Of a stretch of DNA of 64,000 nt, positions 7,833-15,974 are shown piece by piece. The DNA is taken from NCBI GenBank assembly GCA_002287215.1, contig LMVO01000034.1, positions 36,868-100,867 of the forward strand. Direction: 5' to 3'. The DNA is from Methanocorpusculum parvum. GTDB lineage: Archaea > Halobacteriota > Methanomicrobia > Methanomicrobiales > Methanocorpusculaceae. The translations under genes were made by a program, and so were the position numbers. Under the pieces are notes generated by a model, which had not been told where the DNA came from, searched no databases, and saw only the letters and a list, made by a program, of their open reading frames with translations. Positions within the stretch are counted from its first letter, which is position 1. The number at the start of each line of letters is the position of its first letter.

Positions 7833-9223
7833 TTCTGATCAATAATCCGCAGTTTTCTTACTGCGTGGGAGCTTTTCGCGAAGTATGCCGAAAGGAAGAA
7901 GGTGAACTCCGGGGACCATATCTCTTCATTTTTGCGGATGGAATATCCCTCTTCCATCGATATCCTGACATGTTTTCCAATCGAGCCGGAGAGGATCTTC
8001 TGCTGATCGGCCAGAAGGTCATAGGCATGCGGGTATCTGCGGTCCACCTCGGTATAATATCTGTCTTCACTGATCCATGGTCCGGCAAATGGATTGCCTA
8101 TGAGATATTTTTCCACGAACCTGTCTGCATTGTCATGCACCCAGACTGGCGGTCCGTTTCGAAGAGTGATCTTTGGCAGATCGGCAACCAGCAGTTCGAA
8201 GATGATCAGACAGTTATCTGTTCCCATCATCACTTCTGCACGGTGAACCGGGAAGTCCTCTGTTTCGAGCTGGTTTCGTATTGACTCCATCGTTTTTCTC
8301 AACTGCGGAACGACGGTGTCGGGGACATAGGCCGGTGTTTTAAAAGAGAGAGCCAGCATTGTGGTCCCCCGCGTCTCCAGCACAGATCTGAACTCCTCTT
8401 TTGAGATCGACGTCGGCGCATCGGGAATGAAGTAGCATTGATCGGGTTTCGTGCAGTAATCTCTGGCAAGTTCGACGAACTCGGAGAAACGCGTGGGGGT
8501 AAGTGCCGCCGCCACGTTTCTGGTTTTGTCGGTCGGATCAATAACTATCAGCGGTTCGGAGAAAAGTTTTCTGACCGTTTTTTTATCAGGATAGAATCTC
8601 TCGATATCGATGACCTCTCCGTAACGGAACGTCGATGCTGCCTGAAGAAGTTCCGTGAATCCTCCATATGCGAGAATCAGCAGTTCGCAAAGGTATCCGG
8701 AGAATCCGCCGGTCATATGGTCTGAACCATAGACACCCCCGCCTTTTGTGAACTGTTTCAGGAGAAGAACATCATCACGCAGACCGCCGATCCGGTCAAG
8801 AAGATAGCGGGTATGAAACGGTGTCCGGTCAACAGCGCACTGCATCTCGGCGGTCGAATCGATATGGTAGCAGGGGACCAGATCGACATCAAACCCCTCG
8901 ATTACGGCATTCAGGTAAGGATGTTCAGCATACTTCTCTTCGGAGGATCCCTTGAACATCTCTACAACTGCATATGCGGCGGCAAGTCCCTTTTCCTGCA
9001 GTTCCTCACGGGAGAGTGTTTTTGGAAACAGCATGAATATGTCGATGTCTTTATCTCCGCGGACCCATGTTCCGCGGGCAACTGATCCCGTCATCATCGC
9101 CGGCACTCCAGCGATCCGGATCACTGCATCGATGAGTTTTTGCCCCATCTCCTGAACTTCGCGCCGCTCCTTATCTGCCGGTCGGACGTTTAGTAATATC
9201 TCTTCCTCTATTGTGTTTCTCAT
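7829..9223 (-). CDS. cca: CCA tRNA nucleotidyltransferase, archaeal class I
   Basis: Adds or repairs the 3' CCA end of tRNAs without a template. The nucleotidyltransferase signature GSVARGTWVRGDKDIDIF lies near residue 42-59 with the catalytic DxD. The archaeal C-terminal tail domain follows with WVHDNADRF and a distal RYP/AYDLL segment. I placed the start at 9223 (MRNTIEEEILLNV), giving 464 residues and a four-base ATGA overlap with thpR; a longer frame from 9307 would bury the end of thpR. Two of the three tRNAs in the window do not encode CCA, so the enzyme is needed here. Secure assignment. Confidence 0.95.
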   Translation of the reverse strand: MRNTIEEEILLNVRPADKERREVQEMGQKLIDAVIRIAGVPAMMTGSVARGTWVRGDKDIDIFMLFPKTLSREELQEKGLAAAYAVVEMFKGSSEEKYAEHPYLNAVIEGFDVDLVPCYHIDSTAEMQCAVDRTPFHTRYLLDRIGGLRDDVLLLKQFTKGGGVYGSDHMTGGFSGYLCELLILAYGGFTELLQAASTFRYGEVIDIERFYPDKKTVRKLFSEPLIVIDPTDKTRNVAAALTPTRFSEFVELARDYCTKPDQCYFIPDAPTSISKEEFRSVLETRGTTMLALSFKTPAYVPDTVVPQLRKTMESIRNQLETEDFPVHRAEVMMGTDNCLIIFELLVADLPKITLRNGPPVWVHDNADRFVEKYLIGNPFAGPWISEDRYYTEVDRRYPHAYDLLADQQKILSGSIGKHVRISMEEGYSIRKNEEIWSPEFTFFLSAYFAKSSHAVRKLRIIDQK

Positions 9224-9750
9224 AATCTCACCCGCGCAAGTGTGGAATATATTGATCCTTTTGAGGTTAATGTGCTCTGTTTCAGGAGTATCTCCCCGAT
9301 CTGGCATGTGCCAAACTCTCTGTTCTGCAGGATCTCCGTTTTATCCGCGAGATCGGGCGTATACTCTTTTATGCGGGCAAGGGTGATATGGGGGGTGAAC
9401 GGGCGTGCTTCTTTGGGAAACCCAAGCGGGAGCAGATATTCGTCGATTTGTCTTGCAATATCCGCACAGCATCCCTGATCGGTAACTTCAGCTTTAATGA
9501 CCCGCCTGCCGAATGTGCTGACCCGCGCTGCGGTCAACGAAAACGGGGCGCTCCTTACCTTTTCAAGAGCGGCTGCAATGTTTTGGATCTTACTCTCCTG
9601 GACCTCTCCCAAAAACTTGAGCGTGATATGCATCTGATTTGCGGTCGGCAGTGTCAGACGTGCATTCGAACCCGAAAGTAACATCCCTGCCTCTTCCAGC
9701 CTGTTTCTCATCTCTTCTGCCGGTTCAACTGCTATAAATACCCGTGCCAT
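9220..9750 (-). CDS. thpR: RNA 2',3'-cyclic phosphodiesterase (LigT-like)
   Basis: Member of the 2H phosphoesterase superfamily, opening 2',3'-cyclic phosphates on RNA, such as those left by tRNA splicing. The 176-residue protein shows both H-x-T motifs, MHITLKFLG (about residue 46) and PHITLARIK (about residue 130), and the start MARVFIAVEPAEEM is typical. It is the first gene of the operon with cca, larE-like and thiI, a context that fits tRNA end processing. The helicase gene diverges about 100 bases away. Confidence 0.93.
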   Translation of the reverse strand: MARVFIAVEPAEEMRNRLEEAGMLLSGSNARLTLPTANQMHITLKFLGEVQESKIQNIAAALEKVRSAPFSLTAARVSTFGRRVIKAEVTDQGCCADIARQIDEYLLPLGFPKEARPFTPHITLARIKEYTPDLADKTEILQNREFGTCQIGEILLKQSTLTSKGSIYSTLARVRL

Positions 9751-9851
9751 TCTAGGTGATTATTTGCCACTCATGCATTATGATAGTTACATTGGTCAAA
9801 AAAATTCCCACCTACCATTCTATAACCTCATAACACGCATATGTACGAAGA

Positions 9852-11831
9852 ATGGAGGAAACAAAAACATTCGCGGAGTTCGCTATCTCTGAAGAACTAC
9901 TTCAGGCGATAGGCGACATGGGATTTGAGGAGCCTACACCAATTCAGGCAATGGCAATACCACAGATTCTTGATGGGAAAGATGTAACGGGGCAGGCACA
10001 GACGGGAACGGGAAAAACGGCAGCGTTTGGGATTCCAATTATTGAAAGGCTTGATCCAGATAACAAAAATGTACAGGCATTAGTTCTGTCGCCGACAAGG
10101 GAACTTGCAATACAGACAGCCGAGGAGTTCTCCCGGCTGATGAAATACAAAAAAGGACTCAATGTAGTCCCGATTTACGGCGGACAGCCGATCGAGCGCC
10201 AGCTTCGTGCCCTCAAAGGCAGTGTGCAGGTCGTCATCGGTACTCCGGGTCGTGTGATTGATCACATCAAACGCGGGACCCTTCACCTTGACTCGATCAG
10301 CATGTTCATTCTGGACGAAGCTGATCAGATGCTCGATATGGGATTCCGTGATGATATCGAGGATATCTTCCGTGATACTCCGAAGAACCGGCAGACGATT
10401 CTGTTTTCGGCTACTATGCCGCAGCCGATTCTGGACATTACCAGAAGGTTCCAGCATGATCCTCAGTTCGTGAAGATCACCCGCAAGGAACTTACGGTCC
10501 CTCAGATCGAACAGACTTATATTGAAGTCAGAGAGCGCGACAAGCTTGAAGCGCTTTGCCGCACTCTTGATATGAACAACCCCGAACTTGCGCTCGTGTT
10601 CTGCAATACGAAGAGAACGGTTGATGATCTCATGAGCCGTATGCAGGCGCGCGGATACTTTGTGGAAGCTCTCCACGGAGATATGAAGCAGCAGCAGCGC
10701 GATCGCGTTATGGCACGCTTCCGGGCCGGAACCATCGATGTTCTGATTGCAACGGATGTTGCAGCACGGGGTATCGATGTCGATGATGTGGACATTGTAT
10801 TCAACTACGATGTTCCGCAGGATGTCGAGTATTATGTCCACCGTATCGGCAGAACTGCCCGTGCGGGCAGGATTGGAAAATCCGTAACGTTTGTTGCTCC
10901 GCGCGAGATATACAAACTCAGGGATATCCAGAGATATGCAAAGATCCAGATCGCCAAGACCCCTCTGCCGACCTTAGACGATGTCGCCGAGATGAAACAG
11001 CAGATATTCCTGGACAAAGTCCGCGATATCATGTCTGCTGGAAATCTCGAGTTGTATCTGCCTCTTGTCGAACAGCTTCTTGAAACCGAAACCGAGGCCG
11101 ATTCAGAATCTGCAGCAGAAGTGACCAGTATCCAGGTCGCCGCAGCTCTTTTGAAGATGCACCTTGATTCGGGCAAGAATGCGGGTCAGAGTGAGGAGAT
11201 CAAACCTCTTCAATCATCCCCCTCGATCTCGGAGAACGTTACTCCGGGTACTGTTGAGAACAGCGGTGCTGAACCGGGAATGGTAAGATTCAGGATATCT
11301 CTTGGTAAAAACCAGCAGATACGCCCGAAGGATATCGTAGGCGCCTTTGCAGGCGAGTGCGACATTCCCGGATCTTCTATTGGAAGGATCGATCTGTACA
11401 ACAACTACTCGTATGTTGACGTCCCTCTGGAGCATGCGAACCTCGTTGCCGAAGTCATGGGTTCCAAGACCATTCGCGGTCAGGAACTTGAGATCTCGAT
11501 TGCAGCACCACGTACTGCTGAAGAGGAAGAACATGAACGTGACCGGGATAAAGGCGGAGATCGGCGCGGAGGTTCCTCTGGCGGATACAGAAGCGGCGGT
11601 TCATCCAACTCAGGCGGAGATCGCCGCAGTTACTCCAACAACCGCAGTGGGTCCTCTTATGGAAATCGCGGCGGAAGTAATTACCGCAGCGGTGACCGGA
11701 GCTCCGGAAGCGGCGAACGCCGCAGTTACGGCAGTTCAGGCAGCGGTGACAGAAGAAGTTTCAGCCGCGGAAGCAGCGGATCGGGTGCCCCCAGACGGGA
11801 TTCCGGTCACGGTTTCTACGGAAGAGACTGA
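9852..11831 (+). CDS. DEAD-box RNA helicase with DbpA-like domain and RGG-rich tail
   Basis: ATP-dependent RNA unwinding, probably in ribosome assembly or cold-related RNA remodelling, like bacterial CsdA/DeaD. All core motifs are visible in order: the Q motif region (FEEPTPIQAMAIP), AQTGTGKT, PTRELA, TPGR, LDEADQML, SATMP, ATDVAARGID and HRIGRTARAG. A linker of about 90 residues follows. Then comes a DbpA-like RNA-binding domain (about residues 476-555: RFRISLGKNQQIRPKDIVG to LEISIA). The tail of ~95 residues is almost only Gly, Ser, Arg and Tyr, with RGG, YRSGG and RRSYG repeats, and should be disordered and RNA-binding. 659 residues. It is single, with its own divergent promoter region. 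The organisation is bacterial-like, so ancient transfer is possible. Confidence 0.92.
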   Translation: MEETKTFAEFAISEELLQAIGDMGFEEPTPIQAMAIPQILDGKDVTGQAQTGTGKTAAFGIPIIERLDPDNKNVQALVLSPTRELAIQTAEEFSRLMKYKKGLNVVPIYGGQPIERQLRALKGSVQVVIGTPGRVIDHIKRGTLHLDSISMFILDEADQMLDMGFRDDIEDIFRDTPKNRQTILFSATMPQPILDITRRFQHDPQFVKITRKELTVPQIEQTYIEVRERDKLEALCRTLDMNNPELALVFCNTKRTVDDLMSRMQARGYFVEALHGDMKQQQRDRVMARFRAGTIDVLIATDVAARGIDVDDVDIVFNYDVPQDVEYYVHRIGRTARAGRIGKSVTFVAPREIYKLRDIQRYAKIQIAKTPLPTLDDVAEMKQQIFLDKVRDIMSAGNLELYLPLVEQLLETETEADSESAAEVTSIQVAAALLKMHLDSGKNAGQSEEIKPLQSSPSISENVTPGTVENSGAEPGMVRFRISLGKNQQIRPKDIVGAFAGECDIPGSSIGRIDLYNNYSYVDVPLEHANLVAEVMGSKTIRGQELEISIAAPRTAEEEEHERDRDKGGDRRGGSSGGYRSGGSSNSGGDRRSYSNNRSGSSYGNRGGSNYRSGDRSSGSGERRSYGSSGSGDRRSFSRGSSGSGAPRRDSGHGFYGRD

Positions 11832-11925
11832 CCTTCCCTTTTTTTAATATTCATATTCTATTCGTCCGCTCGAGGATACCTTCATTATTTCCAAGCACCT
11901 ATAAGTAAAGAGTTTTCAAGGGTAC

Positions 11926-12051
11926 TCCTGAAGAAACTTCCCGGTCTCATCTATGAAACCGGCGGTCTGCGGGATGGACAAGAATATTGCGGGGACTCAC
12001 CTCCCCTGAGTCTTGTCCGGAGTGCAGTGAACCTCAAAAAGGTGAACAAAC
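11926..12051 (+). promoter_or_regulatory. Structured 5' leader of rpl30e-nusA
   Basis: A TATA-like CCTATAAGT (11898-11906) suggests transcription from about 11926. Two hairpins follow. The first is CCGGT (11941-11945) with ACCGG (11958-11962), with inner TCAT/ATGA. The second is GGACAAG (11976-11982) with CTTGTCC (12012-12018), stacked directly on ACTCA/TGAGT (11995-11999 and 12007-12011), leaving a one-sided 12-base bulge. GGGG of the bulge (11991-11994) can instead pair with CCCC of the loop (12003-12006), so alternative folds exist. Shine-Dalgarno GGTGA lies at 12041-12045. Regulation by L30e is inference. Confidence 0.55.
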
Positions 12052-12342
12052 ATGGATTTCAACTTATCTTTAAGAAGAGCAATGAAAACCGGCGAGGTAA
12101 CCCTCGGCCAGAACTCTGTTGAGAAAATCGTTGCTGAAAACAAAGCAGAACTCGTCATCATCGCCAAGAATGCCCCGGATAAAGTCCGTGCATTTCTTGC
12201 TGCAAATGAAAACGTTCCTCTCTATGAATTTGACGGCAGCTCACGTCAGCTCGGCAAAGAATGCGGTAGAGACCACATGATCAGCGTGCTTGCGATCGTC
12301 AATGCAGGCGAATCCGACATCCTCTCCCTTAAGAGTGAATAA
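12052..12342 (+). CDS. rpl30e: Large-subunit ribosomal protein L30e
   Basis: 96-residue L7Ae/L30e-family ribosomal protein. Visible family features are AMKTGEVTLGQNSVEKIV, ELVIIAKNAP, VPLYEFDGSSRQLGKECGR and MISVLAIVNAGES. It has a good Shine-Dalgarno (GGTGA, seven bases from ATG). nusA follows after a two-base gap. In most euryarchaea this pair sits between the large RNA polymerase genes and the rps12-rps7 genes; here it is separate, behind its own structured leader. Related L7Ae proteins bind kink-turns, but the L30e name fits length and context better. Confidence 0.95.
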   Translation: MDFNLSLRRAMKTGEVTLGQNSVEKIVAENKAELVIIAKNAPDKVRAFLAANENVPLYEFDGSSRQLGKECGRDHMISVLAIVNAGESDILSLKSE

Positions 12343-12344
12343 AT

Positions 12345-12818
12345 ATGAGTGAGATTACCATTTCCGAAGACGCCATGCGTATGATTGCCCAGTTCGAAAA
12401 TCTCACCGGTGCGGGCGCAAGAGACTGTGTTGTCGATGATAAATTCGGCCGGATCCTCTTTGTCATCAATCCCGGAGAGATGGGACTTGCAATCGGAAAG
12501 AAAGGTGCCAGCATCAAGAAGGCATCTGACGCTTTCGGTAAGAAGGTCGAGGTCGTCGAATACAATCCGGACAAGGTTCAGTTTATCAGAAACTGTTTCC
12601 TCCCCGTCCAGGTACAGACCGTCACCTTCGAAGAGGATGAAGAGGAAAATACCGAAGTCGCCTACATCGAAGTTGCAGACGCCGACCGCGGTCTTGCAAT
12701 CGGAAAAGAAGGCAGAAACATCATAAAAGCAAAGAAACTCGCGTTCCGCCAGTTTGATATCGCCAATGTCGAGCTCAAACAGGAAGAGGAAGAAGAGTCT
12801 GATGAGGATGAGTTATAA
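12345..12818 (+). CDS. nusA: NusA-like transcription factor (two KH domains)
   Basis: Archaeal short NusA, RNA-binding factor thought to act in transcription elongation or termination. The 157-residue protein consists of two KH domains with the GxxG-like loops GLAIGKKGASIKK (about residues 46-58) and GLAIGKEGRNIIK (about residues 114-126), preceded by FEEDEEENTEVAYIEVAD, and ends with an acidic tail of Glu and Asp. It lacks the N-terminal RNA polymerase-binding and S1 domains of bacterial NusA, which is normal for archaea. Translationally close to rpl30e (two-base gap). Confidence 0.93.
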   Translation: MSEITISEDAMRMIAQFENLTGAGARDCVVDDKFGRILFVINPGEMGLAIGKKGASIKKASDAFGKKVEVVEYNPDKVQFIRNCFLPVQVQTVTFEEDEEENTEVAYIEVADADRGLAIGKEGRNIIKAKKLAFRQFDIANVELKQEEEEESDEDEL

Positions 12819-12878
12819 CCTCACCTCTTTTTTGAGATAATATCTTTCGAAGTCTGATTTATAAAAATCGGAACTGTG

Positions 12879-13508
12879 TTACTTTTCCGGATGTTTTTCC
12901 TGATATGCAGCTTCGGGACCCATTGCCAGAAGCTCCTCAAGTGTATTCACGTTTCTGAAACTTTCAAGATCGGGATCCACTGTTCGAAACATCTCCGGCG
13001 GTATCCGTTTTGTGTTCAGTGTATTCACCATGTCACGAAGTGAAAGAGATTCATGGTTTATGACGTATTCTCTGAGAGCTGATACCCGGTAAACGGCATG
13101 CAGAGGTTCGAGATCGGTGTTCTCCCACTCTGGGATGATCGCATCATACTCTTCAATATTCTCAAAAAGATAGTGTACGATGGGTTTGTGAATCGTGGGC
13201 ATGTCGCACGCTGAGATGAACACCAGGTCTCCCTTGATCTCATTCAGACCTGCTGAGATCCCGCCGATCGGTCCGAGTCCGGGTTTTGTGTCCCATGTAC
13301 ATCGTACGAGCTCCGAAAGTCCGGAGAAATGCTCTGTCTGTTTTTTATTTTTTGCGACGATGACGATCTCATCGACAAGTCCCTCAAATGTCATGACAAG
13401 TCGCGAGATAAATGAACAGCCCCTGTACGAGAACAAATATTTTTCGCGTCCGTTTACCCGCCGTGCCTCGCCTCCGGCCAGGATCATTGCTGATCTTTTT
13501 ATCTGCAT
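12879..13508 (-). CDS. mobA: Molybdenum cofactor guanylyltransferase (MobA-like)
   Basis: Transfers GMP from GTP to molybdopterin, making the guanine dinucleotide form used by formate and formylmethanofuran dehydrogenases. The 209-residue Rossmann-like nucleotidyltransferase begins ILAGGEARRVNGREK, the nucleotide-binding signature (usually GGxSxRMGxDK). It has GLGPIGGISAGL and SACDMPTI, which carries the metal-binding aspartate. The serine usually in the first motif is Glu-Ala here, a small deviation. It overlaps the panE stop by ten bases, so the two are probably co-transcribed. A related sugar-phosphate nucleotidyltransferase is possible but less likely. Confidence 0.82.
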   Translation of the reverse strand: MQIKRSAMILAGGEARRVNGREKYLFSYRGCSFISRLVMTFEGLVDEIVIVAKNKKQTEHFSGLSELVRCTWDTKPGLGPIGGISAGLNEIKGDLVFISACDMPTIHKPIVHYLFENIEEYDAIIPEWENTDLEPLHAVYRVSALREYVINHESLSLRDMVNTLNTKRIPPEMFRTVDPDLESFRNVNTLEELLAMGPEAAYQEKHPEK

Positions 13509-14413
13509 GAAAGCTCCTCTTTGAAATGTGTCAGATTTACGATCGTTTCATTTACCGGTGTGGAGATTTTGTGTTTTCTTCCAAGCATCACGATTGCCCC
13601 GTTGATATGATCGACCTCGGTTTTTCGGCCGGCCGTGACATCCTGATACATGGAGCAGAAATGTGCTGCAGTGGGTGGTATTTTTTTTGTTCTGAGGAAT
13701 TCCAGATATTCGCCGGCTGTTTTCTGTACAAGAACGACATTTTCTGCGCATGAAACCTCGAATGCCTCCTGAACAATGCTGGTGATGATGTTCCAGGCAG
13801 GTTCTTTGAGCAGTTCACCGTAGGGACATTCCATGATGGCCCCGAGAGGGTTGAGTGAACAGCTGTATAATGCTTTTGACCAGATAACTCCTCTGATGTT
13901 ATCGGTCGAACTTGCCCGCATACCTGATTTCTTGAAAATATCTGCAAGAATGTCGGCTTTTATGTCAGTTCCGCCCGGGAACCTTCCAAATACTGTCTCT
14001 CCTCCGTCGACTGATACAAACACTGCGTTGTCAGCTTTCCACTCAAATCCGGTTATGATCATTGCGCCAAGCACATGGTCGGTGTATTCGGCGATGATCT
14101 CCTCGTTTCCAATTCCGTTCTGAAGGCTTACGACCTCTGCTTCGCCGAATAGATGATTGTACTGCTCACATATCTCCCTTGTGGCGGCAGCTTTGGTGGA
14201 TATGATAATATAATCCCAGGTTTCTTTCGGCGGAACACTTCCGCAGGGAAACCGGACGTTTTCCTCTCCCCAGATCCCTGTCAGAAAAAAACCCTCGTTT
14301 TCTATAGATGTGCTGCATCTATCACGGCATACCGCAAAAACCTCGGCATATTTTGATAATTTTGCGGCGACTGACAGACCTACGGCCCCGGCGCCAAGTA
14401 TTAATATCTTCAT
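13499..14413 (-). CDS. panE: Ketopantoate reductase (PanE/ApbA family)
   Basis: NADPH-dependent reduction of 2-dehydropantoate to pantoate for coenzyme A synthesis. The 304-residue protein opens with the dinucleotide-binding motif ILGAGAVG, continues with IISTKAA, SLQNGIGNEE and an all-alpha C-terminal domain holding SKALYSCSLNPLGAI (catalytic lysine) and KTEVDHINGAIV. Length and motifs agree with the family. It precedes mobA with a ten-base overlap. A dedicated archaeal pantoate pathway normally accompanies it, but the kinase and synthetase genes are not in this window. Confidence 0.9.
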   Translation of the reverse strand: MKILILGAGAVGLSVAAKLSKYAEVFAVCRDRCSTSIENEGFFLTGIWGEENVRFPCGSVPPKETWDYIIISTKAAATREICEQYNHLFGEAEVVSLQNGIGNEEIIAEYTDHVLGAMIITGFEWKADNAVFVSVDGGETVFGRFPGGTDIKADILADIFKKSGMRASSTDNIRGVIWSKALYSCSLNPLGAIMECPYGELLKEPAWNIITSIVQEAFEVSCAENVVLVQKTAGEYLEFLRTKKIPPTAAHFCSMYQDVTAGRKTEVDHINGAIVMLGRKHKISTPVNETIVNLTHFKEELSCR

Positions 14414-14549
14414 TTGTTCTTACTCTATTGTCTCTAAACCACATTAAAAGAAAGGTTTTTCTAAGGAGTTTTTTGCTTTGTTTCCGGATACAGAACATCC
14501 AAATTATTTCAATAAATTATACCAAAAATTCTTAAAACATATTTAATGT

Positions 14550-14573
14550 ATATAATATTTATAAATATTATAT
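14550..14573. repeat. 24-bp perfect AT-only palindrome in a promoter
   Basis: Positions 14550-14573 read identically on both strands, with core AATATTTATAAATATT at 14554-14569. It includes TATA-box-like sequence and lies 46 bases before the binding-protein start, so it could be both promoter and operator. Confidence 0.6.
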
Positions 14574-14619
14574 TTTACAATACGATTAATTAATAATGGA
14601 GATACACTAACATACTTGT

Positions 14620-15834
14620 ATGCAGAAAAAGCTGATTCTTATTTTCATGGCTCTCGTTATGTGTGTCATGGTAGTTTTTACCGCAGGATGCACCGAGACC
14701 GGCAACGAGAATGCCACCGTTGAGATCCTCTATACCGGAGCAGGAACCATGCCCGGACTTCTCGCTACCGGCCAGATCGACGGTTACATCAACTGGCAGC
14801 CTTTCATTGCCGTTGCCTTAGAGGGTGACATTGGAAAAGTGGTATCCTACAGTCAGGATTTACCACCTAAAGGGACCTGGACCGATCATACCTGCTGTGT
14901 GTTCGGCGCCAATTCCAAGGCATTGGAAAATCCGGATGCTGCAGCAAGCCTTTCGGCTCTGATGATCCTTGGAAACAAATATATCAACGACTATCCGGAC
15001 AATGCCGCAGCTTTGACTGCAGACTGGCTTTTCTCCAGTCAGAACATGACTTACGGAAATGTGATCGTCAGTTCAACTGATGTAATGAAGACCTCGATTC
15101 CGACGATCAAGTTCTCCAGCGAAATCACTGACTCGTGGCTGAACAGCAATGAGGCGTTCATCCAGTCACAGCGCGATCTGGGTATCGTTACCGCCAAGCT
15201 CGCTTCGACCACAACGGACGAATCTGCAGCTCTCCTTTACGACTTTGGTCCGTATGACTCAGCAGTTAAACAGATCGAAAGCAAAACCTTCGTCACTCCT
15301 GCTGCGACCTCGACCATATCGATCGGGTATCTGCCAAGCGATCACGATGCGCCTTTGTTTGTTCTTTTGAAGGACTGGGAGTACTTCAAGAGTGCCTACA
15401 ACTGTTATCTGAAACCCGTCACGGAGAAAACCGGAAAGATCACGGACGCAGAACTCTACATCAACGGTCAGAAGGTTGCCAATGTCAAACTCATCGAAGG
15501 AACCGGCGGACCTCAGCTGATGACGCTTCTCCAGCAGAATGCAATTCAGTATGCACTCGCCGGCACCCCGCCGTTTATCAGTGCAGTCGATAAGAGTACC
15601 GGTGATATGGGTCTCAAGATCCTCTCGCCCCTTATGCTTGAAGGCTCAGGACTTGTGGTCTCGACCTCTTCCCCGGCAAACGACTGGGACGGGTTTGTTG
15701 CCTGGATCAAAGCACGAAGCGCCGAAGGGAAAAATGTGGTTCTTGGTGACCCTCAGCTCGGGTCTATCCAGGACGTTCAGCTGAAGTCCGCTCTTGAATA
15801 TGCCGGCATAGGCTACGTGGTTAAATCCGCGTAA
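14620..15834 (+). CDS. ABC transporter substrate-binding lipoprotein, lobes in permuted order
   Basis: Captures a small substrate for the permease and ATPase downstream (nitrate/sulfonate/taurine superfamily, NMT1-like fold). Residues 1-24 are a lipoprotein signal with lipobox TAGC (Cys24). Unusually, the segment right after it (about 34-200: VEILYTGAGTMPGLLATGQ, DGYINWQPF, HTCCVFGAN) matches what is normally the C-terminal lobe. After a linker (about 200-232), residues 233-404 hold what is normally the N-terminus (ISIGYLPSDHDAPLFV, QYALAGTPPF, GSGLVVS) and end GDPQLGSIQDVQLKSALEY, the usual hinge that should lead into VEILYTG. The reading frame is intact, and length matches signal plus two lobes plus linker. 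This is a circular permutation by inspection. The substrate is unknown. Confidence 0.85.
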   Translation: MQKKLILIFMALVMCVMVVFTAGCTETGNENATVEILYTGAGTMPGLLATGQIDGYINWQPFIAVALEGDIGKVVSYSQDLPPKGTWTDHTCCVFGANSKALENPDAAASLSALMILGNKYINDYPDNAAALTADWLFSSQNMTYGNVIVSSTDVMKTSIPTIKFSSEITDSWLNSNEAFIQSQRDLGIVTAKLASTTTDESAALLYDFGPYDSAVKQIESKTFVTPAATSTISIGYLPSDHDAPLFVLLKDWEYFKSAYNCYLKPVTEKTGKITDAELYINGQKVANVKLIEGTGGPQLMTLLQQNAIQYALAGTPPFISAVDKSTGDMGLKILSPLMLEGSGLVVSTSSPANDWDGFVAWIKARSAEGKNVVLGDPQLGSIQDVQLKSALEYAGIGYVVKSA

Positions 15835-15846
15835 CCTCACTCACAA

Positions 15847-15864
15847 TTTTTTGTTCTCTTTTTT
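15847..15864 (+). terminator. T-rich terminator after the binding-protein gene
   Basis: Short T-runs in the coding strand begin 12 bases after the stop, as in archaeal U-tract terminators. The permease has its own TATA-like element (ACATAAAAG near 15944-15952), so the importer may be made from two transcripts. Confidence 0.45.
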
Positions 15865-15974
15865 CGGCATGTTTCTTTGGTTATTCACGCCGGAGTACCG
15901 GGGTAAAACAAGTAACACATTTGATATCCTGTAACATGTACATACATAAAAGAGGATGGTGAATAACAAAGATC

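Noticed and set aside
7829..9307. Longer start for cca at 9307
   Set aside because: It would overlap 88 bases of thpR and adds residues unlike the family, while 9223 gives a four-base overlap and the usual N-terminus.
10080..10841. 253-residue minus-strand frame
   Set aside because: Antisense to the conserved core of the DEAD-box helicase; composition is that of a shadow.
14620..15834. Binding protein as two broken gene halves or a frameshift
   Set aside because: One uninterrupted frame runs from a clean lipoprotein signal to the stop. Each lobe is complete, so permutation fits better than decay.
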